From the NCBI GenBank assembly GCA_951804985.1, contig OX638130.1, forward strand, positions 118,433,593-118,497,592: a stretch of DNA of 64,000 bases, in the 5' to 3' direction. This stretch comes from Dryomyza anilis. Taxonomy: Eukaryota; Arthropoda; Insecta; Diptera; Dryomyzidae. A model generated the notes under the pieces. That model ran no database searches and was not told the origin of the DNA. It was given only the letters and a program-made list of their open reading frames with translations. The translations under genes were made by a program, and so were the position numbers. Positions 36,216 to 49,732 of this stretch are shown piece by piece. Numbering within the stretch: the stretch's first letter is position 1; every line of letters starts with the position of its first letter.

Positions 36216-37645
36216 CATAATATTAGGAAAGATGACTTTTAATTGATATTACCAGCTGTTGAGAGTATTCGAGTAATTACAAGAGGCTCTTAAAGGTTTC
36301 AGATGCTGGCAGCAAGATGTTAGAATATTCAAAAGACTGTTATATCTCTGTTAGTAGGGCTACAAAGACTCTGAATGGGTGTATATTGCATATGCGCATG
36401 TAGAAGAGGCTATTGGGAGTATTCAGAGATGGCAGGAGTGATACAAAAAGTAGTCTTATAGAGCCTAACGGGTTATGATATAGTGTAAGTGAATTATTGA
36501 AGTGTCTAGGGGGTATTGTAAAATGAATGGTAGGGAATTTACAAAAGAAGGTTCCAAAAAGGTGTATATTGAATAAAATGCCTACTGTATGCTTAGAGGT
36601 TTTGGATTACTGGAAATTTATCGATGTTTTAATGAGAAGTGTTAAATGTACCTAGTAGGATTAAGAAAGTATCAAGAGGGTGATAGTAGATGTGAATAAT
36701 TAACAGATTCTTGTGGAAGTTTTAGAATGCGGAAACAGTTTGTTTAAGTTACTGGTGACATACTAGATTTTTCAAAGGACCAACTAAGGGATGTAGGATG
36801 ATTTAAAATCTTCTTAGAGGTCTCAGCTTTTGCGGGGGTTGCAAAATAGAGTTTAGAATATAACAAGAGGATACATTGACGGTCTGTATAGAAACATATT
36901 GTATAGAAAGAGCTTTTAAAAGGTAGTTGGCAGTAGTTAGAGGCACCAAACAAATGCACGTACTTACTAAAAGGTTTAAAGGAGTGCGTAGGTAAAAAAT
37001 GCTCTTAAAAGATTTTGGTAGTTGCTGAGAGGTATTCAACAAAATCTTAGGACATTCATGTGGCTACCTAGAGAAAATACAAATAGCTATAAGAGATCAA
37101 AAGGGTTCTGTAGATGGTTGAGGCTCCTAACACATGCTAAAGGCTGCTATAGAATTCAAATGAATTAGTAGAGGCAATTAGTAGGCTTTTGAATTTGTCG
37201 AGACGTTGCAAAGTAGAAGAGAAACGATCAAGATTTTTATTTATTGATGATTAAGAAGGTTAACGACAGCTGTAAGAACTTACTAGTGGTGCTCAAAAGG
37301 TTCCAAAGAAGTTACTTAAGTTCGTGACTTGATAGCAAATGGATTAAAAGGTTAAAGCAGATGCTTTAATATTGCAAAGTGAAGTTTAGTGGGTGCATCG
37401 AGGCTCTGTGTAAAAACAAAAAGTACTCGGGGGGGTTTAAAAGGTGTTCACCAGCTGTTGAAGGTTCCAAACAAATGCTAGGGGCTGTAATAGAATTAAA
37501 CGACTTGCCTAAAGTTTCAAAAAAAATGCTGTTGCTTGTTAAACGCGCAGGTTTTGTTAGCGAAATTGCCAAAATGCGCGGCAACAACAAAAAAAAAAAC
37601 AAATAAGAAAACTTAACAACATTTTTGAGTAGCACGTAAAAGCAA

Positions 37646-38504
37646 TTTTGCAAAGCAACTTGTGCGGTTTGAGGTTCTTTTTATTTTTAAAAATTATTTT
37701 ATATTCTTTTTGTTGTTATTGCTGTTCTTGTTATTATTATTTACTTTTTGAAGCATGTTTTATAGCAAACTTTGTTACCGCGAAATTGTGGACAAAGCAG
37801 CGAGTTTTAAGTGAATTTTGCATATTTGCAAAATTCTTCTAGATGATGAAGAAAAAGTAAAAGAAGAAGAAAAAGCAGCACTGAGTAGCATTCAACTTTG
37901 AGGCAGCAACAAAGCAGCATACCCAGCACCAGCGGCAGTAGAAGCAGCAGCAGCCTTGAGGCGAGACGCAAAATGTTGCAATAAAACTCTGAAATAAGCT
38001 GCATGTTTCACAGCAACATATACTACAAGACATATAAATCTGAAAATTGTTCAACTTATTGCGCTGCTTCATGTTTGTTGCTTTGGTTTTGGTTTGGTTT
38101 TACGGCAACAACACATTAAAATTGTTGCAACAGCAACCTACGCAACACACAACGACAACAGCAACAACAACAACAGCAACAACGACAATAACAGCAAACC
38201 GCCGTCGTACACCAAACAACGAAGTCGCCGTCGTGTTGACCTTAAAATGTTGTGCGTTCTGACTCGTTGGCTGCAGTTCGTATGGAAAGCAACGAGCAAT
38301 GAGTAACGAGTTGAGCTGCAGTGGCAGTGGCAGTGACGAAAGGGGGGTCACAATAGACACGGAAAGAAATTAAAATAACGTTTTTGAAAGATTTAATAAC
38401 AAAAATAAAATAAAAATATATTTAGTAATTATATTATGTAATAAATTAAGATTAGTTAAAAATAATTTTGTTGTAAAAAATTAAAAAAAAATATATATTT
38501 AAAA
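37646..38504. other. Unique island with CAA/CAG triplets
   Basis: An opa-like run of CAACAACAACAGCAACAACG type lies at about 38140-38195. Short frames in all readings reflect the triplets. No recognised gene. From 38360 it grades into AT-rich DNA. Confidence 0.4.
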
Positions 38505-40265
38505 AGTTTAATTTCATTTAAAAATTTAATTTTTAGTGAAAAATGGAAATTTTACTGAGAAAATTATCAATATCTTTTTGTTTAAAAATAAATTTAATTA
38601 AAATTTAATTAAAAAATAAATTAAAAAAGTAAATTTTTACTGAAAATTTGAATTTTTAGTGAAAAATTGAATTTTTAGTGAAAATTTGAATTTTTAGTGA
38701 AAAATTGAATTTTTAGTGAAAAGTGTTATTTTCACTTCAAAGTTGAATGTTTGTTATAAAATTGGAATTTTATTTAAAAAATTAATTACAACTTAAAAAT
38801 TATTTTTTTGTTCAAATTTAAATTTTTGTTATTTTTTATCTTGATTTAAAAATTAATTTTTTGCTCAATATTGAATTTTTTGTTCTAAATTGAAAATTCA
38901 AAAATGAATTTTTATTTAAAAAAAAAGAATTTGTAGTTAAATATTGAGTTTTTAGTTTAAATTTGAATTTTTTTGTTTGTTTTAAATAGATTTTTTATTT
39001 TTAAATAAAGTTTTAGTTCTAAATTGATTTTGTAGTTCAAATTTGAATTTTTTTGTCCAAAATTATTATTTTTTTATACTAAATTGAACTTTTTATATAA
39101 TATTAATATTTTTTTATTCGAAATTGATTTTTTTTTATGCAAAATCGATTGTTTCTTTAAAATTGAATTTAAGTGTGAAAAAGTTATTTTTTCAAAATTG
39201 ATTTTTTTTATTTTCAAAATTAAATTTTTGGTTCAAAAAAAAATTTAGTTAAAAAAAAGAATTTTTAGTTCAAACATGAATTTTTAGTTTTGAATTTGAT
39301 TTTTTTTTTTAATTAATTTAGAATTTTTTATTTTGTGGAAAGAAACTCTGAAGTCTATTCGTAGCAAATTTAATTTTTTGTTTAAAATTGTTTAAAATCA
39401 AAATTTTTCAAAATGAATTTTAAATTCAAAAAGAATTTTTTATTCAAAATTGAATATTTTAATCCAAATTGAATTTTTGATTCTAAGTTGATTTTTTTTT
39501 TATTAAGAACTGATTTTTTCCTTTTATAATTGAATTTAGATGTGCAAATGTTTTTTTTATTTTTCTGAAAATTGATTTTTTCTTTTTCTGAAAATTTATT
39601 TTTTCTATTCAAAATTAAATTTTTGGTTAAAAAAAAGAATTTTTAGTGAAAAAAAATAATGTTTAGTTCAATGAATTTTAAGTTTTAATTTTTTTCTAAA
39701 TTGGATTTTTATTGATTTTAAAGTTCAAACATGAAATTTTTATTCAAAATCGATTTTTTTTCTTTAAAATTTAATTTAATTAATTTTAATTCATGTATTT
39801 TTTAAATTGAATTTTGTTCTTCAAATAATTTATTTTTTTCAAATGTTTTTTTTTTCAATTTTTTTTTTTTTCAAAATTGTTTTTTTTTTTGTGCAAATGA
39901 AATATTTAGTTCAAAAATGAATTTATAGTTTAAAAAATTATTTAGTTCAAAATTGAATTTTTGGTCAAAAATTGCTTTTTTTTATTCTAATTGTTTTTTT
40001 TTTTTAAATTAAATTTTATGTACAAGAGAATTTTTGATCTAAATTGAGTGAAAACATTAATTTTTCTATTCAAAACCTATATATTTTTTTTTTCATAACT
40101 GATTTTTATTCAATATCGAATTTTTATTTAATATCGAATTTTGAATTTCAAAATTGTGTTTTTAATGCAAACTTAAATTTTTTATTCAAACATGAATTTT
40201 TGTTCAAAATTGAATTCAATTCAATTTAAATTAAATTTCAAAATTGTATTTTTAGTGACAAATTG
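38505..40265 (+). repeat. TTGAATTTTTAGTGAAAAA minisatellite, array H (mostly decayed)
   Basis: A clean run of 19-bp units lies at about 38640-38725, identical to the unit of array F. The rest keeps the rhythm of TTGAATTTTT blocks followed by AGTTCAAA or similar, but with many indels and T runs. It looks like an old array of the same family with a small fresh core. Confidence 0.7.
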
Positions 40266-41359
40266 ATTTTTTCTTTGCGTGTAGTTGCAGCAGTGTGGGC
40301 GGCAAGCAACCAATATTGCCAACGTTGTTGCAAGGTTTTGCTGTAGTTGTTGTTGCTGCTGCTGTTGTTGCTACTGCTATTGATGTTGCTGCCTCCTGAA
40401 TAAATGAATTTTATTTGGCGAATATTTGCGAATTTACATTTTGTTGAACGTTAAAAGTTGAAAGTGTGGCAACTTGCTAAAGTGATAAAAACATTTTTAT
40501 TGTTTGTTGCCATTTATTATAGTTATTGTTGTTGTTGTTGCTGTTATTAAACAACAACAATAAACAGCATTTAAAAGCAATAAAAACCCAACAATAAACA
40601 TTGCGCATAGCATTTAAAAGGTTTTTTATATGCAAAAATTTATAAATTTATTTAATAATTGAAAATGCATTTTAATTAAATATTTTTTAGCAAAACTAAA
40701 AGTTGCCAAGTGCAGACTAAATAAAGATAGAAAAAAAATTGAAATCAGTAGCAGTAAAGAAGAAAAGTCTTCAGAAGAATGAATCAGGAAATGGTAGAGA
40801 AAATGTTGCAGAAAATGATTCCGAAAAATTATGCAGCAAAATGAGGTAATAAATGTTGGTTGTAAAAAAAATACATTAATAAGTATCTGGTTAGGGCATT
40901 GTTTGAGGCATAAACACGAGGTAAACGAGGCATAAAAGAGAAAAATCTCATAAAAACAACGGCATGAACATGCGACATAAACAGCAGCATTGAATGAGGC
41001 CTTAAAAAAGTAAATTTGAAGATGTCTCATAAAGAAGGTGAAAAACAAAAGGGTAGAAAAAAAAACGGGTATGAAGCGTATAAAAACAAAGTAAGTGCAA
41101 AGTGCGAGAAATATAGAATTTAAGATTGGCACAGAGAGCAATGTCTGTCAATATAAAAAAAAAACAAAGAGAAGGGAAGGATTTATTTTTTGTCTAGTGT
41201 ATATGTACACTGAAGAACCTCAGTAAAAATAGATTTAATGTTGATTTCAAAATCACACAAGTAAATGAGGATAGTAAAATTAAATTATATAGATTTTGAA
41301 CAAGGACTCCAGGGCTACATTTAGAGTTAATGGTTGATTTTATGTGGCGCAGAGATGAT
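40266..41359. other. Unique DNA with TTG/CAA triplets and a triplet hairpin
   Basis: GTTGTTGTTGCTGCTGCTG-type repeats lie at 40335-40390. At about 40517-40565, TTATTGTTGTTG faces CAACAACAATAA, a 12-bp stem. An open minus frame of 171 codons at 40626-41141 is Phe-rich because the plus strand is A-rich (AAAATG, GAAAAA words); I recognise no domain in it. Confidence 0.4.
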
Positions 41360-42265
41360 TACAACTAAAATTGAATTTTAGATAAAAATTGAATTTTAGC
41401 TAAAAATGGAATTTTTAGTGAAAATTTTAATTTTTAAGTGAAAAATTGAATTTTAAGTGAAAAATTGAATTTTAAGTGAAAAATTGAATTTTTAGTGAAA
41501 AATTGAATTTTTAGTGAAAAATTGAATTTTTAGTGAAAAATTGAATTTTTAGTGAAAAATTGAATTTTTAGTGAAAAATTGAATTTTGAGTGAAAAATTG
41601 AATTTTGAGTGAAAAATTGAATTTTTAGTGAAAAATTGAATTTTTAGTGAAAAATTGAATATATAGTGAAAAATTGAATTTTTAGTGAAAATTTGAATTT
41701 TTAGTGAAAAATTGAATTTTTAGTGAAAAATTGAATTTTTAGTGAAAAATTGAATTTTTAGTGAAAAATTGAATTTTTAGTGAAAAATTGAATTTTTAGT
41801 GAAAAATTGAATTTTTAGTGAAAATTTAAGTTTTTAGTGAAAAATTGAATTTTTTAGTGAAAAATTGAGTTTTTAGTGAAAAATTGAATTTTTAGTGAAA
41901 AATTGAATTTTTAGTGAAAATTTGAATTTTTAGTGAAAATTTGAATTTTTAGTGAAAAATTGAATTTTTAGTGAAAATTTGAATTGTGAGTGAAAATTTG
42001 AATTTTTAGTGAAAAATTGAATTTTTAGTGAAAAATTGAATTTTTAGTGAAAAATTGAATTTTTAGTGAAAAATTGAATTTTTAGTGAAAATTTAAGTTT
42101 TTAGTGAAAAATTGAATTTTTTAGTGAAAAATTGAGTTTTTAGTGAAAAATTGAATTTTTAGTGTAAAATTTAATTTTTAGTAAAAAATTGAATTTTGAG
42201 TAAAAATATGAATTTTTTGTGAAAAATTTAATTTTTGTGAAAATTTTCAATTTTTTGATACATTA
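41360..42265 (+). repeat. TTGAATTTTTAGTGAAAAA minisatellite, array I
   Basis: About 45 units of 19 bp, highly regular. The variant string AAAATTTAAGTTTTTAGTG at 41821 recurs at 42088, an offset of 267 bp (14 units plus one base), so part of it spread by block duplication. The left edge has TTTTAAGTG variants and a few TTTTGAGTG units, the form that dominates array J. Confidence 0.93.
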
Positions 42266-43574
42266 AAAAATTATAATAAAAATTAAAATTTAAACATAAG
42301 ACCAAATTTCTCCAAAATATAAAATATCTCTAATTAAAAAATCAATTATAATTCTACCAATTAAAAAACCTACATTTAAATTCCTAAAATCGCAACATCA
42401 AAAAACTATTTACTCACATTGTTTAGTAAAAGACTTTCAAAATCATTTTAATTCTCAGAAACGACACAATAACTACCTTAAAACCCCCATTTCGAATCAC
42501 ATGAAAGCTCAGTAAAATTAAATAATAACAATGCTTAAAACAATGGATACCGAGGACATTCGAAAAATTAGGTTAACTGACTGAACTGCACAGGACAGGA
42601 CTGCACAATGGAGGAGGAAAATGTTGTAAGACGTTATTGTGAGCTAAATAAATGCGCGAATAATCAAACGAATTGAGAGCTATAGAGATTAGGCTTAAAG
42701 CAATAAAAAGAAACCCAAACCAAATAAACAGAAAAAGAAATGGCAGTGAATTCTATGAAATTCGAGGTAAAGAAATGAAAATTTCGTATTAAATATAATG
42801 AAACAATATGAGGAGGGTTTGTATAAAACGGTAGAATTTTACAGAGCACAATAGAAATAGACAAACATACTAAATGATTCGCTGTTTAGATAAAGAAATT
42901 CATGAACAGCATTAAAATGAATTCAAAAGGGTAGCGCATTAGAATAGCAAAAAAGAACAGAGGCTGATTTCGAGGTATGTCGAACGTAGAGCAATTAAGG
43001 AAGACAGTCAGGCAGATAAAGTATTTATATTGTATGCGAAATAGTTAATGGAATATAAAACGAAAACGAGACAACAAAAAAACTAATTGTAAAACAAATT
43101 AGAGAAAACTAAACAAAATGGGCAAATGTAAAGAATATTCGGGGCAGAAAAAAACGAAAAATGAAATAGAATTTTCAATTCAACAGGAAAGCCTTATTCC
43201 AACGAATGCAACAATGTATAAAATAGATTTGCGAAATCAATTAAAAAACCATTTAAGTATAGAATTTAATTAGTTTTGCTACTGCTTCAATATTGGTTTT
43301 GAGCAGAAAAACGGAAAAAGAAAAATACAAAAATTTAAAAGTTAAAAAAAGATATTTAAAAAAAAAATTAGCAACAGCGAAAACCATTTAAATTCTGTTC
43401 TTTGCGCTACAGAAACAACGTTTCATTATCTCTGGTTATTTGAACAATTGATGAAACAATAACAATTATCGAAAGAATAACAATGAGCTAACGGTAACAA
43501 AAGGCAGCCATTTGCAATGGGAAAACTGAAATTTTCGTTCGTTTAAAGACGATGCAGTTACATTTCATGGCGCG
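42266..43574. other. Unique A-rich DNA
   Basis: AT-rich sequence with scattered G (words such as GAAAAAG, AACAAAAG). No repeat unit, RNA gene or domain-bearing frame recognised. Confidence 0.4.
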
Positions 43575-45255
43575 AATTGAGTTTTTTAGTGAAAAATTTA
43601 ATTGAATGAGATATCTAATTTTTATTGATTTTAGTAAAAAATTTAATTTTGAGTGCATCATTGAATTTTGAGCAATATATTGAATTTAAATTTTTAGTGC
43701 AAATTAATTTTATGACTATATACATTGAATTTAAATTTTTAGTGCAAATTAATTTTATGACTAAAAATTTCAATTTTGAGTAAAAATTCAATTTTAAGTG
43801 AAAATTTTAATTATGAGTGAAAATTTTAATTTTTAGAGAAAATTTGAAATTTTAGTGAAAAATTGAATTTTGAGTGAAAATTTGAATTTTTAGTGAAAAT
43901 TTGAATTTTGAGTGAAAATATGAATTTTGAGTGAATATTTGAAATTTGTGTGCAAAATTGAATATTGAGTTAAAATTTCAAATTTGAGTGAAAAATTTAA
44001 TTTTGAGTGAAAATTTTAATTTTGAGTGAAAATCTGAAATTTGAGTGAAAATTTGAATTTTGAGTGAAAATATGAATTTTGAGTGAATATTTGAATTTTG
44101 AATGAAAATATGAATTTTGAGTGAAAATTTTAATTTTGAGTGAAAATATGAATTTTGAGTGAAAAATTGAAATTTGAGTGAAAAATTGAATTTTGAGTGA
44201 AAATCTGAATTTTTAGGGAAAATTTGAATTTTTAGTGAAAATATGAATTTTGGGTGAAAAATTGTATTTTGTGTGAAAAATTTAATTTTGAGTGAAAATT
44301 TGAATTTTAAGTGAAATTTTGAAGAGTGCGAAATTTAATTTTGATTGAAAAATTTACTTTTTGTTGAAATATTGGAATTTGAGAGCAAAATTGAATTTTG
44401 AGTGAAAAACCGAACTTGCGATTAAAATTTTAATTTTTAGTGAAAATTTGAATTTTGAGTGAAAATTTAATGTTGAGTGAAAAATTTAATTTTTGTTAAA
44501 AATTTAATTTTTAATGAAAAATTTAATTTTGGGTGATATATATAAATTTGAGTGAAAATTTTAATTTTGAGTAATAAGTTGAATTTTGAGTGATACATTG
44601 AATTTTGAGTGAAAATCTGAATTTGGAGTGAAAAATTGAATTTTGATTGAAAAATTGAATTTTTGAAAAATTTGAATTTTGAGTAAAAATTTCAAATTTG
44701 AGTGAAAATATGAATTTTGAGTGAAAATTTGAAATTTGAGTGAAAAATTGAATTTTGTGAAAAATTGAGTTAAAATTTTAAATTTAAGTAAAAAATTGAA
44801 TTTTTAGTGAAAATCTGAATTTTGTTTGAAAATTTGAATTTTGAGCGAAAAATTGAATTTTGATTGAAAAATTTAATTTTGATTTATATACATATATAAA
44901 TTTGAGTGAAAATTTGAATTTTAATTGAAATTTTGGAGATTGAGTGGAAAATTGCATTTTGAGTGATATATATAAATTTGAGTGAAAAATTGAATTTTAA
45001 TTGAAATTTTGAAGATTGAGTGCAAAATTGAAAATTGAGTGCGAAATTCAATTTTGAGTGAAATTTTTAATTTTTAGTGAAATATATATGGGTGAAAATG
45101 TGAATTTTAAATGAAATTTTGAAGATTGAAAATTGAATTTTGAGTGGAAAATTTAATTTTTATATTTGAGTGCAAAATTGAATTTTGAGCGAAAAATTGA
45201 ATTTTGAGTGAAAAATTGAATGTAAAGTGAAAAATCGAATTTTTAGTTAAAAAAA
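43575..45255 (+). repeat. TTGAATTTTGAGTGAAAAA minisatellite, array J
   Basis: A 19-bp unit with TTTTGAGTG where arrays F and I have TTTTTAGTG. It is more diverged than array I, with stretches where the unit is disturbed (44320-44420, 44860-45180). A phrase with TTTTTAGTGCAAATTAATTTTATGACTA near 43695 is repeated about 43 bp later. Confidence 0.88.
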
Positions 45256-46682
45256 CGATAGAACGTAACGAAAACAACGATTGTAAGCAACGAATAAAGT
45301 AAATGAGTCAAATAAGTAACGTTTTACAATGCCAATAAATTGATCAAACAAAACCAACTGATTCTTGCTAAAATTTAATATATTTTGACCAAAACGCATT
45401 TTAATTGTCTTGCCACAAATTAAGCCTGTTCTTTGTAATTCTTACAAAGAGAGACAAACACATAGATAGAAACAGACTGACACACACACGCACACACATT
45501 GACAGATGGCCACACATGCAGTCAATGCCTCCCTGATGGCAGCTGGCAGCAGCGATTTAATGGCCGGTCATTGGGTCTCTGGGTCTCTCGGTCCCACTGC
45601 CGAATGTGGCTCAAATTACTTTGCTTTTAGTATTTATTTGCGCCACTGGCAAATACTGTTGCTGTTGGCACTGGGCTTTGTTGCTGCTGCTGCTACTGTT
45701 TTATTGTTGCTGCTTCTATTATTATTATTGTTGTTGTTGCTATTGTTGTTTTTGTTGGCAACAGCAATTAAAGCCATTACAATGCAAAATTGGCATGGGA
45801 AAAACAGAGAGGGAAAGACGAAGACAGTTGCTCACATTGTTTAGGCGCAATGTGTCTGGGGGCCATGTTGCTGTTGCTGCTGCCACTATTATTTGGTGCT
45901 CAAAAGGACAACCACAGCAACAACAAATACAATATTAGCAGCGACAACAACCACAATAACAATTACAACAACATTATGTGCTTAACATATTTACTGCTTT
46001 ATATGCATATGTAGTAGATATGTAATACATAAGTGTATAATTTGCGTCATTAACAAAGTCTTTTGCTGCCGGCTACTGTTGCTGTTGCTGCCGCTTCCAT
46101 TGTAGTTGCTATTTTTATTGTTGCTACTGCTGCTGCCTGCCACCGCTAATGTTGCTGTGGCTTACAACATGCTGCGTGCAAAATTTTTGCTATTCGGCCG
46201 ACACACAAAGCAAGTGGCTTCATTAAAGCGCACAACTTGCCGCCAGCATCTCTCTGCTTTGGTTGCTGCAGCGTCTTTTGAAGCGCTTTAAAACCCTCAT
46301 CAGCAACCTTTTCAAGCAGCGCGGCATGGCCAAGCGGCACCCGCTGGCAGACGAAGCTAATTGCGTCTGCTTGAAGCGGAGCAGCAACCGCGGTGATGTG
46401 GATAATCAGTTGGCGATCAAATAAATAAAAAATAAAAAAAATTATAAGAAAAAAATTCAAATATATTAAAAAAAAAAATAAAAAAAAACACATAAATCTT
46501 AATAAAAAATCTCACAATGTTAATTGCAATAAAAATATAAAATTTAAAATATACAATACAACAATGTAATTGAAAAGAAACAAAAAATATAAATAAATTG
46601 AATAAAAAAAGATCAAAAATAAAAAATACAACAATCGAGAATAAAGAAATAAAAAAAACTTTAAAAACACAAAAACAATCGT
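45256..46682. other. Unique island with CTG/TTG triplets, then A-rich DNA
   Basis: At 45670-45765 there is a long GTTGCTGCTGCTGC / TATTGTTGTTGTTGC stretch, and more CTGCTG at 45865-45885 and 46075-46150. Leu-rich and Cys-rich frames across it (such as 45506-45844) come from the triplets. The last 260 bp are A-rich. No gene is called. Confidence 0.4.
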
Positions 46683-47050
46683 CAAATCTGTGTCCATTAG
46701 ATTAACTTTAATGATTTCTAATCGAGAATAGTTTAAGCCCCTAAAAATGCTCTATGTCCGTATATAGAACATGCACCCAGCGGGACCTCAAATTGCGTGT
46801 TTGGAATCCAAATCGACAATTTAACTCAATTGACGTCTCTTCAAATCTGTGTCCATAAGATTGACAATGAATTTTAATGATTTCCAATCGAGAATAGCTT
46901 AAGCCTCTAAAAATGCACTATTGGATGAGAAAAATCAATGTGGAGAATGTTCAGCAAAATCCGAATATGGAAAATGCACCCAGCGGGACCTAAAAGTGAT
47001 GGTTTTGATATCCAAATCGACAATTTAATTCAATTGACGTCCCTCAAATG
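46683..47050. repeat. Tandem duplication, unit about 160-200 bp
   Basis: AAATCTGTGTCCATWAGATT begins copies at 46684 and 46843. Both continue through AATCGAGAATAG, GCACCCAGCGGGACC and CCAAATCGACAATTTAA; the second copy has extra sequence in its middle. A third start is cut off near 47045. Confidence 0.75.
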
Positions 47051-48806
47051 GCATAAACCAAAACAAGTGGGAATATCTATTGTTAGAAAATTTGATTAAT
47101 ATTTCAATTAACCATTAACGACCAAATTGCGATAAAAAATAACGAAAAAGTAATTAATTTAACAGGCACTCTCAGTATTTAATATTTTAGGCAGTATTCG
47201 AATAAATGACAAACTCGGAAAATGTCGGATATCACTATTAAGAAATGTTTATCTCTCGTATATTTTCAACTACTCCACATCGTAGTAGACCTATATAATT
47301 CTTCGAACGGTCGACCGTTTTAAGTAGACAAAAGTGAGAATATGGACAAAAACTGCCTTTTGATACAGAAATAGCAGCCAAATTCAGCGTATGGTAGGTA
47401 CAGGAAGAGAATGGACGGTTTGGATTTTTATTCTTCCATATTTTTAAAAAATGTTTATACAGGGTTTATGGTTCATCGATGTCAATAATTCATGGGTTCA
47501 TGCTATGACTCAAAAAAAATAATAAAATGTAAAATAAAAAATGTCTAACTCTGCACCCAGTTTAAATACCCTGTGTTTAAGAAATGCATATTACTGACAT
47601 AACCTAGTCAAGAAAATTGGTTATAAAGTATAATCTGTTGATAAATGAATATCAATTTTTACCTTTTTAATGGTATACCACATCTTCTATGATTTCTTAC
47701 TTTTCTAAAATGTACGTAAAGTTGAAATTTACAAAATAAAAAAAAAAGTTACGTAATACAAAAAAAAAAATGACTATGCACATGGAATCAGCACCCCTGT
47801 ATCGGATGATGCCTATGGCAAAAATTGTGTTGGGTAGAGTAATCTTCTAGATTTTGTATTTCAAGTTATCTCTGCAACATATGCACTACTGCACTCTACA
47901 GTATTGAGCGCATTTAGCAATGGCAGGCTCTTGTATTATAGTGAAGTCTGCTCCTTCAATTCATTTCATATTTGTTTCTTTGGTGTCAACACATTTTTGT
48001 TTTCAAAACATTTAATGATATGAAAACAAAACCACATGACACCACTATCGCAGAATATGCAACGAATACATTGAGTGCAGTAAGTGAGAAAACGAACATT
48101 GAAAACAAAAACAAAACTGTCGCTCGGTGCGTTCGACGTCTATAATGTTATTGTCGGTATTTAAGTATGGGTTAATAAAAAACAAATTTAGAAAAAAAAA
48201 TTACAAAAAAAAAATTACAAAAACAGTGTGATATTTTCATAATCTAGGTGGACATAAATCGAATTTTAAAATTACAGACTTGAAATTTTGTATAGAGAAG
48301 TTATCTTGAAATAAAAACTTCTTCACAAAAAATGGGCGTGGTCAGATAACTGACACGCCCACTTCCCATTGAAAAAATATATATAACACTATACACATTT
48401 GGCAAAAATTCTTGTACAACTGAAATAAAAATAATGTATTCTTCAGAATTTAGGCATTAGATGTCGTTTTTCATGAACATTCCAATGTCTTTTTCAAGGA
48501 TATCGACAAAAATGCAAAAAACGTATTTTTAGGAATACTCTTACTCAGTAGGCGTTAAATGCAAATTCAACTTAATATTTCTTAAATCTAAAATATGTAT
48601 AAAAGCCCACATATCAAGTGTTGTATCAATTTTCAAAATACTTATCAGGGTTCCTGAGATATGTTTAAAAAAGAGCGAACTATTTGAATTGTTACGATTT
48701 TTTTTTTGAATTTTTTTTAATGTGAGTAAAGAGACCTCTTTAATCAATAATATGAATTCCAAAATATTTCTTTCCTCCTATAGTTGCCTCAGAATTGTTG
48801 CATTAT
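47051..48806. other. Unique AT-rich DNA, no gene recognised
   Basis: Mixed AT-rich DNA. The 47770-48160 part is more complex in composition but has no long frame. A strong hairpin is listed at 48331-48370. Confidence 0.35.
48331..48370. repeat. GC-rich hairpin in AT-rich DNA
   Basis: GGGCGTGGTCAG faces CTGACACGCCC around a 4-nt loop with one bulged G; AATGGG and CCCATT extend it outside. GGGCGTGG/CCACGCCC hairpins are common in fly repetitive DNA, so this may be the relic of a transposon. Confidence 0.5.
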
Positions 48807-49109
48807 AATTGTTAAATCTAATAAATGATATGGATTTCACTAAAAAAATGTTTTTATTTTTTAACGGCATTTTTGAATGTAAAAAAAACATTATTTTTTG
48901 AAATTCATAGAATGAGTTAAACTTGCATTAAAGCTGCATCGAAAGAATATCATAATTGTTAAATCTAATAAATGATATGAATTTCACGAAAAAAATGTTT
49001 TAATTTTCAACTGCATTTTTGAAAGTAAAAAAACATTATTTTTTGAAATTCATAAAATGAGTTAAACTTGCATAATATATTTATTAAAGCTGCATCGAAA
49101 GAATATCAT
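48807..49109. repeat. Recent tandem duplication, unit 147 bp
   Basis: AATTGTTAAATCTAATAAAT starts copies at 48807 and 48954 and both end in GCATCGAAAGAATATCAT. Differences are few. The second copy has a small AATATATTTATT-type insertion near its end. No gene. Confidence 0.88.
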
Positions 49110-49290
49110 TCTTCCTTTCACCGGAACGGTGAAAAATCTCAGTAAAAATGCTATCGATATAAAACTGCATGACCTTCCCCGCTGAAAATAATAGACAAAA
49201 CCAAAAAAAAAAAAATCAACAGGACACCATTAGATATAACTACACTTTTGCGAACTTTGAATAAAATTAGAGATATATTTTTAGGTATAT

Positions 49291-49612
49291 AAAGGGTTTT
49301 CAATAAGAGCGCTATTTTCAAGGGTTTTTCAACAGGGACGCTACAAAAGTAGAGCAACAGGGACAGCAAACGACGCACTATTTCTTGCCGTTCTTTTGAC
49401 ATTTCTCTTCAGTAAGGTTTGCCATTTCACGATGGAAAGATATACGAGCCAACTACGAGTCAAAATTATTAAAATTTACTACCGAAAGTCGAATTCGTAT
49501 ATCTTTCCATCATGAAATGGCTGAAGAGAAATGTAAAAAGAGCGGCAAAAAATATGGTGTCGTTGCTGTCCCTGTCGCTCTACTTTTGTGGCGTCCCTGT
49601 CGAAAAACCCTT
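49291..49612 (-). mobile_element. Foldback element, copy 2 (inverted)
   Basis: Same family as the copy at 35447 but opposite in orientation: the centre reads as its inverse and the nested extra end (AAAGGGTTTTCAATAAGAGC) is on the left. Arms are about 49320-49447 and 49495-49612. A perfect 18-bp palindrome, CTTGCGAAATTTCGCAAG (49610-49627), overlaps the right end. Confidence 0.85.
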
Positions 49613-49732
49613 GCGAAATTTCGCAAGTGCGCACATATGCGCAGTCAATTTAAGTTGTTGTGAGAAGAGTTTTGACCAACCTTTATACTAAATGTGATCT
49701 GAAAGGGAAACAATGCGGAACAACGTACTAAA

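Larger units (their letters stand above)
34601..37645. repeat. Purine-rich degenerate repeat domain
   Basis: The plus strand is rich in A and G with recurring words such as AGAGGCT, GGTTGCAA and AAAGGTT. A clear tandem copy exists at the left: GAGTTTTAAGAGGGTGCAC at 34602 and again at 34889 (offset 287 bp), with the following 200 bp also matching. Further right the repetition is weak. It is interrupted by a foldback element (35447-35793) and a second palindromic element (35925-36215). No coding region. Confidence 0.55.

Noticed and set aside
40626..41141. 171-codon hydrophobic frame on the minus strand, considered as a membrane receptor
   Set aside because: Phe/Leu content follows from A-rich plus-strand words; no motif recognised and no sign of splicing structure.
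45506..45844. Leu-rich 112-codon frame as a membrane protein
   Set aside because: Leu run comes from TTG/CTG triplets; overlapping frames on the same strand look equally good.
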